Assembly: GCF_006715285.1 (NCBI RefSeq) | Contig: NZ_VFMX01000001.1 | Coordinates: forward strand, 1,488,001 to 1,552,000 | Origin: Arthrobacter sp. SLBN-83 | GTDB taxonomy: Bacteria; Actinomycetota; Actinomycetes; Actinomycetales; Micrococcaceae | DNA: 64,000 nucleotides | Direction: 5' to 3' | Part shown: piece by piece, positions 25,557 through 34,415 of the stretch | Layout: every line of letters begins with the position of its first letter | Position numbering within the stretch: position 1 is the first letter of the stretch | Program-made: the position numbers and the translations under genes | Notes under the pieces: generated by a model | Told to the model about the DNA's origin: nothing | Databases searched by the model: none | The model's input: the letters and a program-made list of their open reading frames with translations, nothing else

Positions 25557-27041
25557 ATGACCCTGAACAAGTTCAACCTGCCCGACGTCGGCGAGGGCCT
25601 GACGGAAGCGGAAATCGTCTCCTGGAAGGTCAAGCCCGGCGATGCCGTGGCCATCAACGACGTCCTGTGTGAAATCGAGACCGCCAAGTCCATCGTGGAA
25701 CTGCCGTCCCCGTTTGCCGGTACCGTCACCGAACTGCTGGTGCAGGAAGGGGTGACCGTCGACGTCGGGACCGCCATCATCAGCGTCAGCGACGAAGTTG
25801 CCGGCGACCCCACCCCGGCAGACGTGCGCGCCCCGGAGGCGCCGGCGCAGCCGCAGCAAACAGCGCAGCCGCTCTACGGGACGCTTCCCCAGGACGAAGA
25901 GCCGGAGGGAACGGACGACGGCGGCACTGGCGCCGGTGCCCCGGCCGGCGGTCCGCTGGTGGGTTCCGGCCCGAAGGCCGACGCCGTTAAGCGGCGTCCG
26001 CGGAAGACCTCACCTGCCGCTGCCGTGACGGTCAACGCCCCCGAGGTTGAGCCCGTGCAGCCGCGGACCCCCGCAGAGGTGTCCGCGGGCGCACCTGCCG
26101 CCGTCGACAACCGCCCAACCCTGGGTGGCACCATCACCGGCCTGGTCAACCGCGTCCTGGCCAAACCGCCGGTCCGCAAGATCGCCCGCGACCTGGGCAT
26201 CGACCTTGCGGACGTCGTGGCCACCGGCTCGCGCGGCGAGGTGACGCGGGAGGACCTGGTGAGCTACCAGGCCCAGCGCGACGCCGAACTGGACAAGGCT
26301 GACGGCTTCTGGGGCAAGGCAGGGAAGCCGCAGGACCAGCGTGTGGAGCGGATCCCGGTGAAGGGCGTCCGCAAGGCCACGGCCAAGGCGATGGTGGAGT
26401 CCGCTTTCGCTGCACCGCACGTCAGCATCTTCGTGGACGTCGACGCCAGCCGCACCATGGAGTTCGTCAAGCGGCTCAAGGCCTCGCGGGACTTCGAGGG
26501 CGTCAAGGTTTCACCGCTGCTCATCCTGGCCAAGGCTGTCATCTGGGCGGCCGCCCGGAATCCGAGCGTGAACGCGGCGTGGGTGGACAACGGAGACGGG
26601 TCCGCGGAGATCCAGGTCAAGCACTTCATGAACCTGGGCATCGCCGCAGCCACCCCGCGCGGCCTCATGGTGCCCAACATCAAGAACGCCCAGGACCTGT
26701 CGCTCAAGGAACTCGCCCTGGCCCTGAACAACCTTGCCACCACCGCCAGGGCCGGGAAGACGCAGCCGGCTGAAATGCAGGGCGGCACGCTCACCATCAC
26801 CAACATCGGCGCCCTGGGCATCGATACGGGCACGCCCATCATCAACCCGGGCGAGGTGGCCATCGTGGCCTTCGGGACCATCAAGCAGAAGCCCTGGGTG
26901 CTGGACGGCGAGGTGATCCCCCGCTGGATCACCACGCTTGGGGGATCCTTCGACCACCGCGTGGTGGATGGTGATTTGTCCGCCCGCTTCATGGCCGACG
27001 TCGCGGCCATCCTGGAAGAGCCCGCGCTCCTCCTGGATTAG
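25557..27041 (+). CDS. Dihydrolipoamide acyltransferase (E2)
   Basis: A 494-residue E2 with the standard order. The lipoyl domain is residues 1-80, with Lys44 in ETAKS as the attachment site. A Pro/Ala/Glu linker of about 100 residues follows, then a peripheral-subunit-binding domain near 195-235 ([14 protein letters not shown]), then the catalytic domain ending in DHRVVDG with His467 and Asp471. It transfers the acyl group to CoA. There is one lipoyl domain only. No E3 (lpd) gene follows, so E3 must come from elsewhere. Confidence 0.95.
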   Translation: MTLNKFNLPDVGEGLTEAEIVSWKVKPGDAVAINDVLCEIETAKSIVELPSPFAGTVTELLVQEGVTVDVGTAIISVSDEVAGDPTPADVRAPEAPAQPQQTAQPLYGTLPQDEEPEGTDDGGTGAGAPAGGPLVGSGPKADAVKRRPRKTSPAAAVTVNAPEVEPVQPRTPAEVSAGAPAAVDNRPTLGGTITGLVNRVLAKPPVRKIARDLGIDLADVVATGSRGEVTREDLVSYQAQRDAELDKADGFWGKAGKPQDQRVERIPVKGVRKATAKAMVESAFAAPHVSIFVDVDASRTMEFVKRLKASRDFEGVKVSPLLILAKAVIWAAARNPSVNAAWVDNGDGSAEIQVKHFMNLGIAAATPRGLMVPNIKNAQDLSLKELALALNNLATTARAGKTQPAEMQGGTLTITNIGALGIDTGTPIINPGEVAIVAFGTIKQKPWVLDGEVIPRWITTLGGSFDHRVVDGDLSARFMADVAAILEEPALLLD

Positions 27042-27044
27042 CCG

Positions 27045-27662
27045 GTGACGGCAAGTGGCGGGTCAATCCGGGTCAAGAACCGGACCGCCAGATGGCTGAC
27101 TGAGGTTTTCCAGCCACCGGTGGTGGTTTCCCTCCAACTGCTGATCAGCCCGCTGGCGGAGGCGGGGTTTCCCGGATCCATCGGCTACGGCGCGCTGGCG
27201 GCCCTCTTTGTCTGCGTGGTTCCGCTCGTAGTGCTGCTGGTCCTGGTCCGGCTGGGGAAGGTGACGGACCATCACGTCAGCGACCGGAAGCAGCGTGCGC
27301 CCGTGCTGCTGATGGCGCTGGCCTCCATTGGTGTCGGTTTGCTGGTGCTCAGTGCCGTGGACGCGCCGTCGAGTGTGGTGGCCATGGTCCTGGCGGTGGT
27401 GGGCGGAGTCGCGGTGCTGGCTGCGGTCAGCCCGTTCTGGAAAATGAGCGGCCACGCCGCCGCGATGTCCTGCGCCGCCGTCGTATCAGTGCTGATGCTG
27501 GGCCCGGCATGGGCGCCGCTGCTGCTCCTGGTTCCGGCGGTCAGCTGGTCAAGGGTGGTCCTGAGGGCGCACACACTGGCGCAGGTGGTGGCGGGTTCGC
27601 TGTTCGGCGGGGTAGTGATGGCCGGGATCTGGTGGCTGTTGCGGAGCTGGCTGGTGGGCTGA
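27045..27662 (+). CDS. PAP2-superfamily-like membrane protein
   Basis: A 205-residue protein with about six hydrophobic segments. Phosphatase motifs are recognisable but altered: KQR stands in place of the KxxxxxxRP element, MSGHAA matches PSGH, and SRVVLRAHTLAQV matches SRxxxxxHxxxD with Gln for Asp. The catalytic His residues are kept. It might be an undecaprenyl- or lipid-phosphate phosphatase of the HTLAQV subgroup. The GTG start is only four bases after the E2 stop, so it is likely co-transcribed, although no functional link is evident. Confidence 0.75.
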   Translation: MTASGGSIRVKNRTARWLTEVFQPPVVVSLQLLISPLAEAGFPGSIGYGALAALFVCVVPLVVLLVLVRLGKVTDHHVSDRKQRAPVLLMALASIGVGLLVLSAVDAPSSVVAMVLAVVGGVAVLAAVSPFWKMSGHAAAMSCAAVVSVLMLGPAWAPLLLLVPAVSWSRVVLRAHTLAQVVAGSLFGGVVMAGIWWLLRSWLVG

Positions 27663-27692
27663 GCCCCGCAGAGCACGCGCAGCTACGGGGTT

Positions 27693-28067
27693 TTAGTACG
27701 CGTTGTAGGCAGTCAGGGCGTCAATGATCGCCGGATCGGCAGTAGCTCCCAAGGCCACCGCGGCGCCGGTCATCAGGACGCCCATCAAGGCGGCCATGCC
27801 GGCCCAGGCGCTCAGCAGCTTCCAGTCCTCGCGCAGGACGCTGCGGACGGTCGCCGGAAGCTGAAGGCCGGGAGTGATCAGGTTGGGCGCGCTGTCCAGG
27901 CTGCCGTCGTCCAGCAGTGCAACCACCCGGTCGTTGCTGCGGTCCACCCGCATGGAGCTGATGTGGTTGCCGTGGCGGGCCAGGAGGATGTCGTGACCAA
28001 CCAGCTGGCGGCGCTGCAGAGTAATCAAGGGAAGCCCTTCGCTGGGGGTGGAATCGTCAGTGTCCAC
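27693..28067 (-). CDS. Hypothetical membrane protein
   Basis: A 124-residue protein I do not recognise. The first 75 residues are soluble and beta-rich (LITLQRRQLVGHDILLARHG); one hydrophobic segment (AGMAALMGVLMTGAAVALGA) lies near residues 89-108, and the tail is short. It sits between the PAP2 and UspA genes, reading leftward. Confidence 0.6.
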   Translation of the reverse strand: MDTDDSTPSEGLPLITLQRRQLVGHDILLARHGNHISSMRVDRSNDRVVALLDDGSLDSAPNLITPGLQLPATVRSVLREDWKLLSAWAGMAALMGVLMTGAAVALGATADPAIIDALTAYNAY

Positions 28068-28133
28068 GCCTTTGGGGGCCTCTACAATTTTATCGTTGCG
28101 CCACCAGCTGAAACGGTGATATGGCGGTGAGAA

Positions 28134-28177
28134 CGGACACCCCCCGCAGCGATGTCCGCCACCACGGGGAGTGTCCG
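28134..28177 (-). terminator. Hairpin downstream of uspA
   Basis: CGGACAC (28134-28140) pairs with GTGTCCG (28171-28177) and the stem continues with a C-run against CGGGG (28165-28169) across a one-base bulge. It lies 30-70 bases past the UspA stop, ahead of the promoter region of the next leftward gene. Confidence 0.5.
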
Positions 28178-28205
28178 GGGTTACGCCCGGGGGTTGCTGG
28201 AGGGC

Positions 28206-28634
28206 CTAGTCGACGTCGTAGGTGTTGGCGATGTAGACGTCACACGGAGCATTGTGGGCAACGCTGTTGGCCACGCTGCCAAGCACCCGGCCAACGCCGC
28301 GCATGCGCCGGTTTCCAACCACAATGATCCGCGCGTCCATTCGGACCGCTTCCTTGATCAAGGCGTCGGCAGGGCGTCCGCGTGCCGCGGAGTACGTCAC
28401 GGTGATGTCGCGGCCCAGCGATTCCGCCACGGTCCGCGCTACCTGCTCTGCCGCGTCCGCGTCCGAGACGATCCACCGGTCGCTGCCGCTGCCGAACACT
28501 TCGGTCCGGTCGCTGTCGAAGGCGGAGACTACGTGCAGCGAAGCGTCCATGGCTGCCGCCAGGTCCTTGGCCGACTCGGCCGCCTTCTTTGCGGTCTCAC
28601 TGCCGTCAACCCCTACAACGATGATTCCACCCAT
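28206..28634 (-). CDS. Universal stress protein (UspA family)
   Basis: A 142-residue single Usp domain. IIVVGVDGSETA opens the fold, and GNRRMRGVGRVLGSVANSV is the ATP-binding GxxG-x9-GS motif. I start at the ATG at 28632-28634 because GGAG is seven bases upstream; the ATG two codons earlier would be one base from GGAG. Usp proteins bind ATP and respond to starvation or stress. It reads in the same direction as the aminotransferase gene, 44 bases downstream of that gene's stop. Confidence 0.93.
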   Translation of the reverse strand: MGGIIVVGVDGSETAKKAAESAKDLAAAMDASLHVVSAFDSDRTEVFGSGSDRWIVSDADAAEQVARTVAESLGRDITVTYSAARGRPADALIKEAVRMDARIIVVGNRRMRGVGRVLGSVANSVAHNAPCDVYIANTYDVD

Positions 28635-28678
28635 ATGCATGCTCCTTTGCTCGGTTTACGGCTTTCGTGTGGCTTACG

Positions 28679-29971
28679 CTACAGCGCGGCAATGGCTTCC
28701 TGCAGCACCGGCGCAAGGCGGCGCACGCCTTCGGCAATCGCGTCAGGAGGCACGGCGCTGAAGGCGAGCCTCAGCTTGTTGGATGGCTCGTCCGACGGCG
28801 TGAAGGCGGCTCCCGGGATAAACACCACCCCGGCGTCGATCGCCTTGAGCAGCAGCGGATAGGTGTCGACGCCTTCGGGCAGCGTCACCCAGACGAAGAA
28901 GCCGCCCTGCGGGCTGGTCCAGGATGTTCCGCGCGGCATGAATTCCTTGAGGGCGGCCAACATGGCGCGGCACCTTTCGGCGTACAGCCCGCGATAGGTT
29001 TCGATCTGCCCTTTCCAGTCGTATCCGCCCAGGTAGGCCGAGACCAGCATCTGGTTCAGGGCCGGCGGGCAGAGCGTCACGGCCTCGGCGGCCAGGTAAT
29101 AGCGGCGCTGCAGGTGTTCCGGTACCAGGGCCCAGCCGATGCGGAGGCCTGGGGCGAAGATCTTGGAAAAAGAGCCCAGGTAGATCACGTCATCCGGATT
29201 CGCTGCCCGCAGGGGAGCGAGGGGTTCCCCCTCGAAACGGAGCAGGCCGTAAGGGTTGTCCTCCAGCACCAAAATATTCGCCCTGCGACATATGTCTACG
29301 ATCTGCTGCCGTCGTTCTTTGGCCAGGGTGATGCCGGAGGGGTTGTTGAAGTTGGGGATGGTGTACAGGAACTTGATGCTCCTGCCGGCCAGCTGCAGGG
29401 CCGCAATGCGGGCTTCCAGCAGTTCCGGGACCAGTCCATACTGGTCCATCTCCACCGTCTCCACCTGGACCTGGTAGGCCTCGAAGGTGTTCAACGCGCC
29501 CACGTAGGTGGGGTCCTCCACCAGCACTACGTCACCGGGATTGCAGAAGAGTTTGGTGGCCACGTCCTGTGCCGACTGGGAGCCGGCGGTGATCACCACA
29601 TTCTCCGGTTTGGCATCGAGGATGCCTTCGGCGGCCATGACCTCGCAGATCTGGGCGCGCAGCTCCGCGGTTCCCTGCCCGGCGCCGTACTGCAGGGCAG
29701 TGAGGCCGTCCTCGGCGATGATCTGCGCAGCCGTCGCCGCCAGGCGGTCAAGCGGCAGCGACTGCAGGTAGGGGCTTCCGCCGGCCAGGGACACCAGGCC
29801 GGGCCGCATCGAGATGTCGAAGACGTCGCGCACGGCGGACTGGCGGATGTTTGCCGCACGCTCTGAGAAGAGCTCTTCGTGCCGGTGCGCGGAGGTGGCA
29901 GCACGTTCGATGGCGTCAATGGCCTCTGCCGGCAGGGTGCCGGCAGCAGCGTCAAGTGTTTCGTGGGTCAC
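28679..29971 (-). CDS. PLP-dependent aminotransferase (MocR/LysN-like class I)
   Basis: A 430-residue fold-type I aminotransferase. PNFNNPSG and EDNPYG bind PLP, Lys270 in LGSFSKIFAPGLRIGW is the Schiff-base lysine, and LRLAFS near the C-terminus binds the substrate carboxylate. The style matches 2-aminoadipate and broad branched-chain/aromatic transaminases; unlike MocR regulators it has no DNA-binding domain. Substrate undecided. A 23-base dyad upstream may control it. Confidence 0.93.
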   Translation of the reverse strand: MTHETLDAAAGTLPAEAIDAIERAATSAHRHEELFSERAANIRQSAVRDVFDISMRPGLVSLAGGSPYLQSLPLDRLAATAAQIIAEDGLTALQYGAGQGTAELRAQICEVMAAEGILDAKPENVVITAGSQSAQDVATKLFCNPGDVVLVEDPTYVGALNTFEAYQVQVETVEMDQYGLVPELLEARIAALQLAGRSIKFLYTIPNFNNPSGITLAKERRQQIVDICRRANILVLEDNPYGLLRFEGEPLAPLRAANPDDVIYLGSFSKIFAPGLRIGWALVPEHLQRRYYLAAEAVTLCPPALNQMLVSAYLGGYDWKGQIETYRGLYAERCRAMLAALKEFMPRGTSWTSPQGGFFVWVTLPEGVDTYPLLLKAIDAGVVFIPGAAFTPSDEPSNKLRLAFSAVPPDAIAEGVRRLAPVLQEAIAAL

Positions 29972-29989
29972 AGAGTCAGGATACAGCCC

Positions 29990-30012
29990 GCTGTTGCTCC
30001 AAAAGCAACAGC
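29990..30012. promoter_or_regulatory. Dyad upstream of the aminotransferase
   Basis: GCTGTTGCT-CCAAA-AGCAACAGC has perfect 9-base arms around five bases, 19 bases before the aminotransferase start and 48 bases after the lipoprotein stop, both genes reading leftward. No T-run follows on the minus strand, so an operator is more likely than a terminator. Confidence 0.45.
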
Positions 30013-30059
30013 TGTTTATCCACGATTTACCCGCGGAAAGTTCGTCCCCAGGCGACCGG

Positions 30060-30704
30060 CTACTGCAACTTCAGGTAGTCAGCCAGGCTTTCACCGTTGA
30101 TGTAGATGGCGGCCCTGACAGCGCCCACGGCGTCAAGGGCGGTCTGGGTGAGCTGGGCCTCAACCCGGGGCGTGTCACAGGTTCGGCCCGGGTTCAGGGT
30201 TCCCGACAGGTAGACGGTGACTGTGGTGCCGTCGAAGCTGCCGGACAGGAACCTCAGCCGGGAGCTGCCCAGCGCGTTGTACAGGTTGTGCGGCTGCTGT
30301 TCCGCACCCAGGAGGGCGTTGATCGCCGCCTTAAGCCTGCCGTCCCCCGCACCGCCGGCCAGGGCTGCGCCCACCAGGCTGTCGTTGCAGCCGAAGCGGA
30401 CCCCATGCCTGCCGCCGTCGTCCACCAGGACGAAGTACGCCGTGACCGGCGCGGCCGTTGCGTCGGTGCCGCTGCCCAGGGCGGCAAGGGCTGTCGCAGC
30501 ACCGCTTCCGGATCCGGAGGCGGGAATTGTGGCCGGCAGGAAGGCCAGCGGGGCGGCGCTTGGTCCGGTGCTCCCGGCTGCGGCAGGGGATTGCCCGTCC
30601 GCCTTGGGGAGGAGGGCGCTGCACCCGGTGAGCAGCAGGGCCAGGCATCCCACGGCAACCATGGCGCCAAGCCCGCGGCTGTCCCAGCTTCTTTTTCCTG
30701 CCAT
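30060..30704 (-). CDS. Lipoprotein with GerMN domain
   Basis: A 214-residue lipoprotein. Basic N-terminus, hydrophobic core and lipobox LTGC near residue 28, then an Ala/Gly/Ser linker, then a GerMN-like module (about residues 85-210: AAINALLGAE, then SRLRFLSGSFDGTTVTVYLS). GerMN domains occur in spore germination proteins and, in non-sporulating actinobacteria, in surface lipoproteins such as LpqB. The role here is unknown. Confidence 0.8.
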   Translation of the reverse strand: MAGKRSWDSRGLGAMVAVGCLALLLTGCSALLPKADGQSPAAAGSTGPSAAPLAFLPATIPASGSGSGAATALAALGSGTDATAAPVTAYFVLVDDGGRHGVRFGCNDSLVGAALAGGAGDGRLKAAINALLGAEQQPHNLYNALGSSRLRFLSGSFDGTTVTVYLSGTLNPGRTCDTPRVEAQLTQTALDAVGAVRAAIYINGESLADYLKLQ

Positions 30705-30834
30705 GGGGCCGCAATCCGATCCGGTAGTTCCAGTGGATTAACGCTATGGCCGCCCTTCCTGCCGCAGATGTCCGGACGGTACCGGTTGGGACAAGAGTTG
30801 GTCACGGCGCCTGCGCCCGCCCCTTAACGCGGCA

Positions 30835-30865
30835 GTGCCCGGTACGCAAGGGGCGTACCGGGCAC
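30835..30865 (-). terminator. Strong hairpin after the FMN reductase gene
   Basis: GTGCCCGGTACGC (30835-30847) and GCGTACCGGGCAC (30853-30865) form a perfect 13-pair stem with an AAGGG loop, 19 bases past the reductase stop. There is no T-run on the minus strand. Confidence 0.65.
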
Positions 30866-30883
30866 CGCGGGATGCGGGACGGG

Positions 30884-31441
30884 CTAGGCTGCCGGAGCCG
30901 ATGCGGCCAGGGCGTCGAAGATGCCCTTGATCTGCTCCACTACCTCGGCGTCGTCCTTGGGGTGGACTTCGGCGAAGCGCACCATGGAACCTGGGACGGC
31001 AAGCTTGACGTCTTCCAGGACCTTTGCGCCTGCGATGCCTGCGGCTTTGCGCGCCTCATCCTGGGCCCACACGCCGCCGTACTGGCCAAAAGCGGTGCCG
31101 ACGACGGCGGTCGGCTTGCCTGCCAGGGCGCCGGCGCCAAAGGGGCGGGACAGCCAGTCGATGGCATTCTTCAAGGTGGCGGGAACGGTGCCGTTGTACT
31201 CGGGGGTGACCAGCAGGACGCTGTCGGCTTCTTGGGCTGCCGCGCGCAGTGCTGCCGCTGCGGCCGGGACCTGGCCTTCGACGTCGATGTCCTCGTTGTA
31301 GAACGGGATGTTGCCCAGGCTTTCGTGGATCACCACGTCCACCTGCTCCGGTGCGTTGAGCTGGATGGCTTCCGCCAGCTGCTGGTTGGTGGATCCGGCG
31401 CGGAGGCTGCCCACAAGGGTCAGTACGGTGCTCTTGGTCAT
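30884..31441 (-). CDS. NADPH-dependent FMN reductase family protein
   Basis: A 185-residue flavodoxin-like protein. LVGSLRAGSTNQQLA near the N-terminus binds the FMN phosphate, PEYNGTVPATLKNAIDWLSR is the family signature near residues 80-99, and GTAFGQYGG is the third flavin loop. Relatives include azoreductases, quinone and chromate reductases. It is divergent from a TetR gene with a 14-base palindrome between, suggesting induction by an electrophile or quinone. Confidence 0.93.
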   Translation of the reverse strand: MTKSTVLTLVGSLRAGSTNQQLAEAIQLNAPEQVDVVIHESLGNIPFYNEDIDVEGQVPAAAAALRAAAQEADSVLLVTPEYNGTVPATLKNAIDWLSRPFGAGALAGKPTAVVGTAFGQYGGVWAQDEARKAAGIAGAKVLEDVKLAVPGSMVRFAEVHPKDDAEVVEQIKGIFDALAASAPAA

Positions 31442-31520
31442 GAAAACTCCTGGCTAGGGGCCGCGGCGGGGGCCGCGTGCGGTCTGTCTTCAGGCTTTGC
31501 AGCCTTTCACCCAGAGTAAA

Positions 31521-31534
31521 CGGACCGCGGTCCG
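31521..31534. promoter_or_regulatory. Perfect 14-base palindrome, TetR operator
   Basis: CGGACCGCGGTCCG is a perfect palindrome in the 122-base divergent gap between the FMN reductase and tetR, immediately upstream of the tetR -10 box. Its location and symmetry suit a TetR dimer. Confidence 0.65.
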
Positions 31535-31551
31535 CTTCTATTCCCTCTGGC

Positions 31552-31557
31552 TACACT
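31552..31557 (+). promoter_or_regulatory. -10 box of a leaderless tetR transcript
   Basis: TACACT lies six bases before the GTG at 31564, so transcription should start at or next to the start codon. No ribosome site is present. Confidence 0.5.
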
Positions 31558-31563
31558 GTCTTT

Positions 31564-32172
31564 GTGAGTTCCATCCCAGTGCGGCCGGAAATGCCGGTAA
31601 CGGCCGCGGAGCGCAGCGATGCCGCCCGCAACCGGGAGCGCCTCCTGCTGGCTGCCCGCGAACTGATCGAACAGGGCGGAGCGGGGGCGCTCACCATGGA
31701 CCGCCTGGCCGAGCACGCAGGCGTGGGCAAGGGCACCGTCTTCCGCCGCTTCGGGAGCAGGGCCGGGCTGATGCTGACCCTGCTGAATGATTCGGAGGCC
31801 GCCTTCCAGGCCCGCTTTCTGTTCGGCCCGCCGCCCATGGGGCCAGGCGCTGCGCCCCTCGAACGGCTTATCGCTTTTGGCGCCGAGCGGATTGCCTACG
31901 TGGTGGAGTTCGGGGACCTGGTCCTTGCAGCGGGCCATGCCTCGCGCGGACGGTTCGAAGTGCCGGCCGTCGCCCTCTGGAACCAGCACGTGGAAATGCT
32001 GCTGCGCGAAGCCGGAGTCGACTCCCCGGAGCCCTGGCTGATGGCAGGTTCCCTTACCGCGACCCTGGACCCCGAGCGGCTCCTGCACCTCATCCGCGAC
32101 CACGGTGTCACACGTGACCGCCTTGCCGTCTCGTGGCGCGATCTTGTGACACGGGTTGTAACAGCCGCGTAG
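31564..32172 (+). CDS. TetR family regulator
   Basis: A 202-residue TetR protein from the GTG at 31564 (SSIPVRPEMPVTAAERSDAA). The HTH is TMDRLAEHAGVGKGTVFRRF near residues 45-64. The C-terminal domain is helical. Open codons upstream overlap the operator palindrome and are unlikely to be coding. It probably represses itself and the divergent FMN reductase. Confidence 0.9.
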   Translation: MSSIPVRPEMPVTAAERSDAARNRERLLLAARELIEQGGAGALTMDRLAEHAGVGKGTVFRRFGSRAGLMLTLLNDSEAAFQARFLFGPPPMGPGAAPLERLIAFGAERIAYVVEFGDLVLAAGHASRGRFEVPAVALWNQHVEMLLREAGVDSPEPWLMAGSLTATLDPERLLHLIRDHGVTRDRLAVSWRDLVTRVVTAA

Positions 32173-32439
32173 GCTACGCGCCGGCGGTCCAGCGCGTCCA
32201 GTCAAACCAACTTCACAGAACTATTCATAACGATCTGATACGGCGCGCCGGATTTCGAGGGATTACCGCGCTTTTCGGGTTGGGGCTTGTGATAGTTTCC
32301 TCTGGAATGTGACCCGCGACATAGTCCACCAGGACCTGCCCATAGGGCTGCGGGAAGCCAGCTACCCGCTGGTTCGGGACCCGGTGAGGCGGCACAATCC
32401 GTGCTTGTCGGGGGAAGACGGAAGGATCCTGCAGCGGCC

Positions 32440-33423
32440 ATGCTCAAGTACCTCGCCAAGCGCGGCATCACCTATGTGGTGATGATCTTCCTCACCACGT
32501 CCGCCGGGTATTTCCTGGCTGTCAGCTCCCTCAAACCGGCGCTGCTCGAGCAGGAGCGGATCCCCCGGCCAACCCCGGAACAGGTGGCCAACTCCATGCG
32601 GCTGAAGGGACTGGACCCGGACCTCAGCCCATGGGAGCGCTACGTTGACTGGCTGACCGGCATCGTCACCCGCTGGGATTGGGGCCGGAGCCCCAACGGC
32701 GCCTACATCAACGCCGAGTTCGGGGACCGCGTCTGGATCTCCACCCGGCTCTTCCTGGCCTCGATCATCCTGACCCTGGTCATTGGTGTTGCCCTGGGCG
32801 TCTATTCGGCGGCGCGGCAATACAGGTTCCAGGACCGCGCCATCACGTCCTACAGCTACCTTGCCCACATTGTGCCTGCACCCATCGCCTACTTCCTTGT
32901 GCAGCTGGGCGCCATCAGCATCAACGAATCAGCGGGAAACCGCATCTTCTTTGTCACGGGCATCTCCACTCCAGGCGTTGCGCCCGGCTGGCCCCAATTC
33001 GTCGACCTCCTGGCCCACTATGCGGTGCCCACGGTCGCAATCACCCTGGTGGGCTGGGGGTCGTACCAGATCGCGCAACGGCAATACCTGCTGGACAACG
33101 TGAACGCCGACTTCGTCAGGACTGCCCGGGCCAAGGGCCTGAGCCGGAACCAGGCCATCGCCCGCCATGCGCTGCGCGTCTCCTTCATTCCGGTGGCCCA
33201 AAGCATCGCCTTCACCATCCCGGCCATCTTCGCCGGCGGTTTCTTCGCCGAAAAAATCTTCGCCTGGCCCGGCGTCGGCTCCTGGAGCATTGATGCAATT
33301 TCGCTGCAGGACGTCAACGCCGCCACCGCCACGCTGGCCTACGGCTCAGTGATCTTCGCCATCGGCGCCATCCTGGCGGACTTCGCCACCACGCTTGTCG
33401 ACCCGAGAGTGCGGGTGCAGTAA
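32440..33423 (+). CDS. Peptide/oligopeptide ABC permease 1 (DppB/OppB-like)
   Basis: A 327-residue permease. RGITYVVMIFLTTSAGYFLA is the first helix. A large extracytoplasmic loop of about 80 residues follows, and the EAA-type loop is FVRTARAKGLSRNQAIARHALR near residue 225. The ATG at 32440 is chosen over GTG 32401, which lacks a ribosome site; GAAGGA is 14 bases upstream. It opens a four-gene operon, followed two bases after its stop by the second permease. The extra extracytoplasmic loop is longer than in E. coli DppB. Confidence 0.92.
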   Translation: MLKYLAKRGITYVVMIFLTTSAGYFLAVSSLKPALLEQERIPRPTPEQVANSMRLKGLDPDLSPWERYVDWLTGIVTRWDWGRSPNGAYINAEFGDRVWISTRLFLASIILTLVIGVALGVYSAARQYRFQDRAITSYSYLAHIVPAPIAYFLVQLGAISINESAGNRIFFVTGISTPGVAPGWPQFVDLLAHYAVPTVAITLVGWGSYQIAQRQYLLDNVNADFVRTARAKGLSRNQAIARHALRVSFIPVAQSIAFTIPAIFAGGFFAEKIFAWPGVGSWSIDAISLQDVNAATATLAYGSVIFAIGAILADFATTLVDPRVRVQ

Positions 33424-33425
33424 CC

Positions 33426-34415
33426 ATGACCAATCTCAACGCGGTAGACCTGGCCGCCGAAGCGCAGGATGCGCACCTGGAAAGCGCCGACGTCGTCATC
33501 GGCAAAAACACCATCATCTTCCGCCGGTTCCTGCGCAACAAGACGGCAGTGGCGGGCCTGGCCATCTTCCTGGCCCTGACGGTTTTCTCGTTCATCGGCG
33601 GGTTCTTCACGCAGTGGGACAAGGAAACGATCGACCCCTTCAACATCGGGATGCCGCCGTCGGCCGACCACTACCTCGGCACGTCGCAGGCGGGCATCGA
33701 CCTCTATGCCATGACCGTCGAGGGCACCAGGATTTCCATTCTGATCGGCCTGGTGGTGGGCCTGGTCTCGGTCCTGGTTGCCGCGGTCTACGGCTGCACC
33801 ATGGCCTATTTTGGCGGCAAAGTGGACAAGGTGATGCTGTTCATCCTGGAAGCGCTGATCATGATGCCGGCGCTCCTGGTGGTGGCAGTTGCCACCAGCG
33901 GCGGAGGCGCAGGCCTTAAGCGCGACCTTCCCTCGTGGCTGCTGCTCATCATCGTCCTGCTGGTGTTCAGCTGGATGGGCACCGCCCGCCTGATCCGCTC
34001 CATGTCCATGTCGCTGATGCAGCGGGACTTCGTCAAGGCTGCCCAGTACATGGGCGTCCCGCCGCGCCGGATCGTCTGGCGCCACCTGGTGCCGAACATC
34101 GGCTCGCTGCTGATCCTGGACATCACCCGCGGCGTCACCGCTGCAATCCTTGCCGAGGTGGCGTTCTCATTCATCGGCATCGGCATCAAGGTCCCGGACG
34201 TGAGCCTGGGCGTGCTGATCGGCGCGGCAACCTCGCAGGTGCAGACCTTCCCGTGGATGTTTTGGGTTCCGCTCGCCGTCATGTTCCTGCTGACCGGATC
34301 CCTGGCCATGATGAACGACGGTCTGCGTGACGCCTTTGACCCCAGCTCCAGTTCCACCGGCAAGGCCAAGAAGGCCAAAGCCCGGAAAACCACCGCGGAA
34401 AAGAAGACGGCATGA
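33426..34415 (+). CDS. Peptide/oligopeptide ABC permease 2 (DppC/OppC-like)
   Basis: A 329-residue permease. After the cytoplasmic N-terminus come helix 1 (VAGLAIFLALTVFSFIGGFF) and HYLGTSQAGIDLYAMTVEGTR, the OppC_N-type element. The ATPase-docking loop is FVKAAQYMGVPPRRIVWRHL near residue 205. The C-terminus is Lys/Ala-rich. Its stop overlaps the ATPase ATG by four bases. Confidence 0.93.
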   Translation: MTNLNAVDLAAEAQDAHLESADVVIGKNTIIFRRFLRNKTAVAGLAIFLALTVFSFIGGFFTQWDKETIDPFNIGMPPSADHYLGTSQAGIDLYAMTVEGTRISILIGLVVGLVSVLVAAVYGCTMAYFGGKVDKVMLFILEALIMMPALLVVAVATSGGGAGLKRDLPSWLLLIIVLLVFSWMGTARLIRSMSMSLMQRDFVKAAQYMGVPPRRIVWRHLVPNIGSLLILDITRGVTAAILAEVAFSFIGIGIKVPDVSLGVLIGAATSQVQTFPWMFWVPLAVMFLLTGSLAMMNDGLRDAFDPSSSSTGKAKKAKARKTTAEKKTA

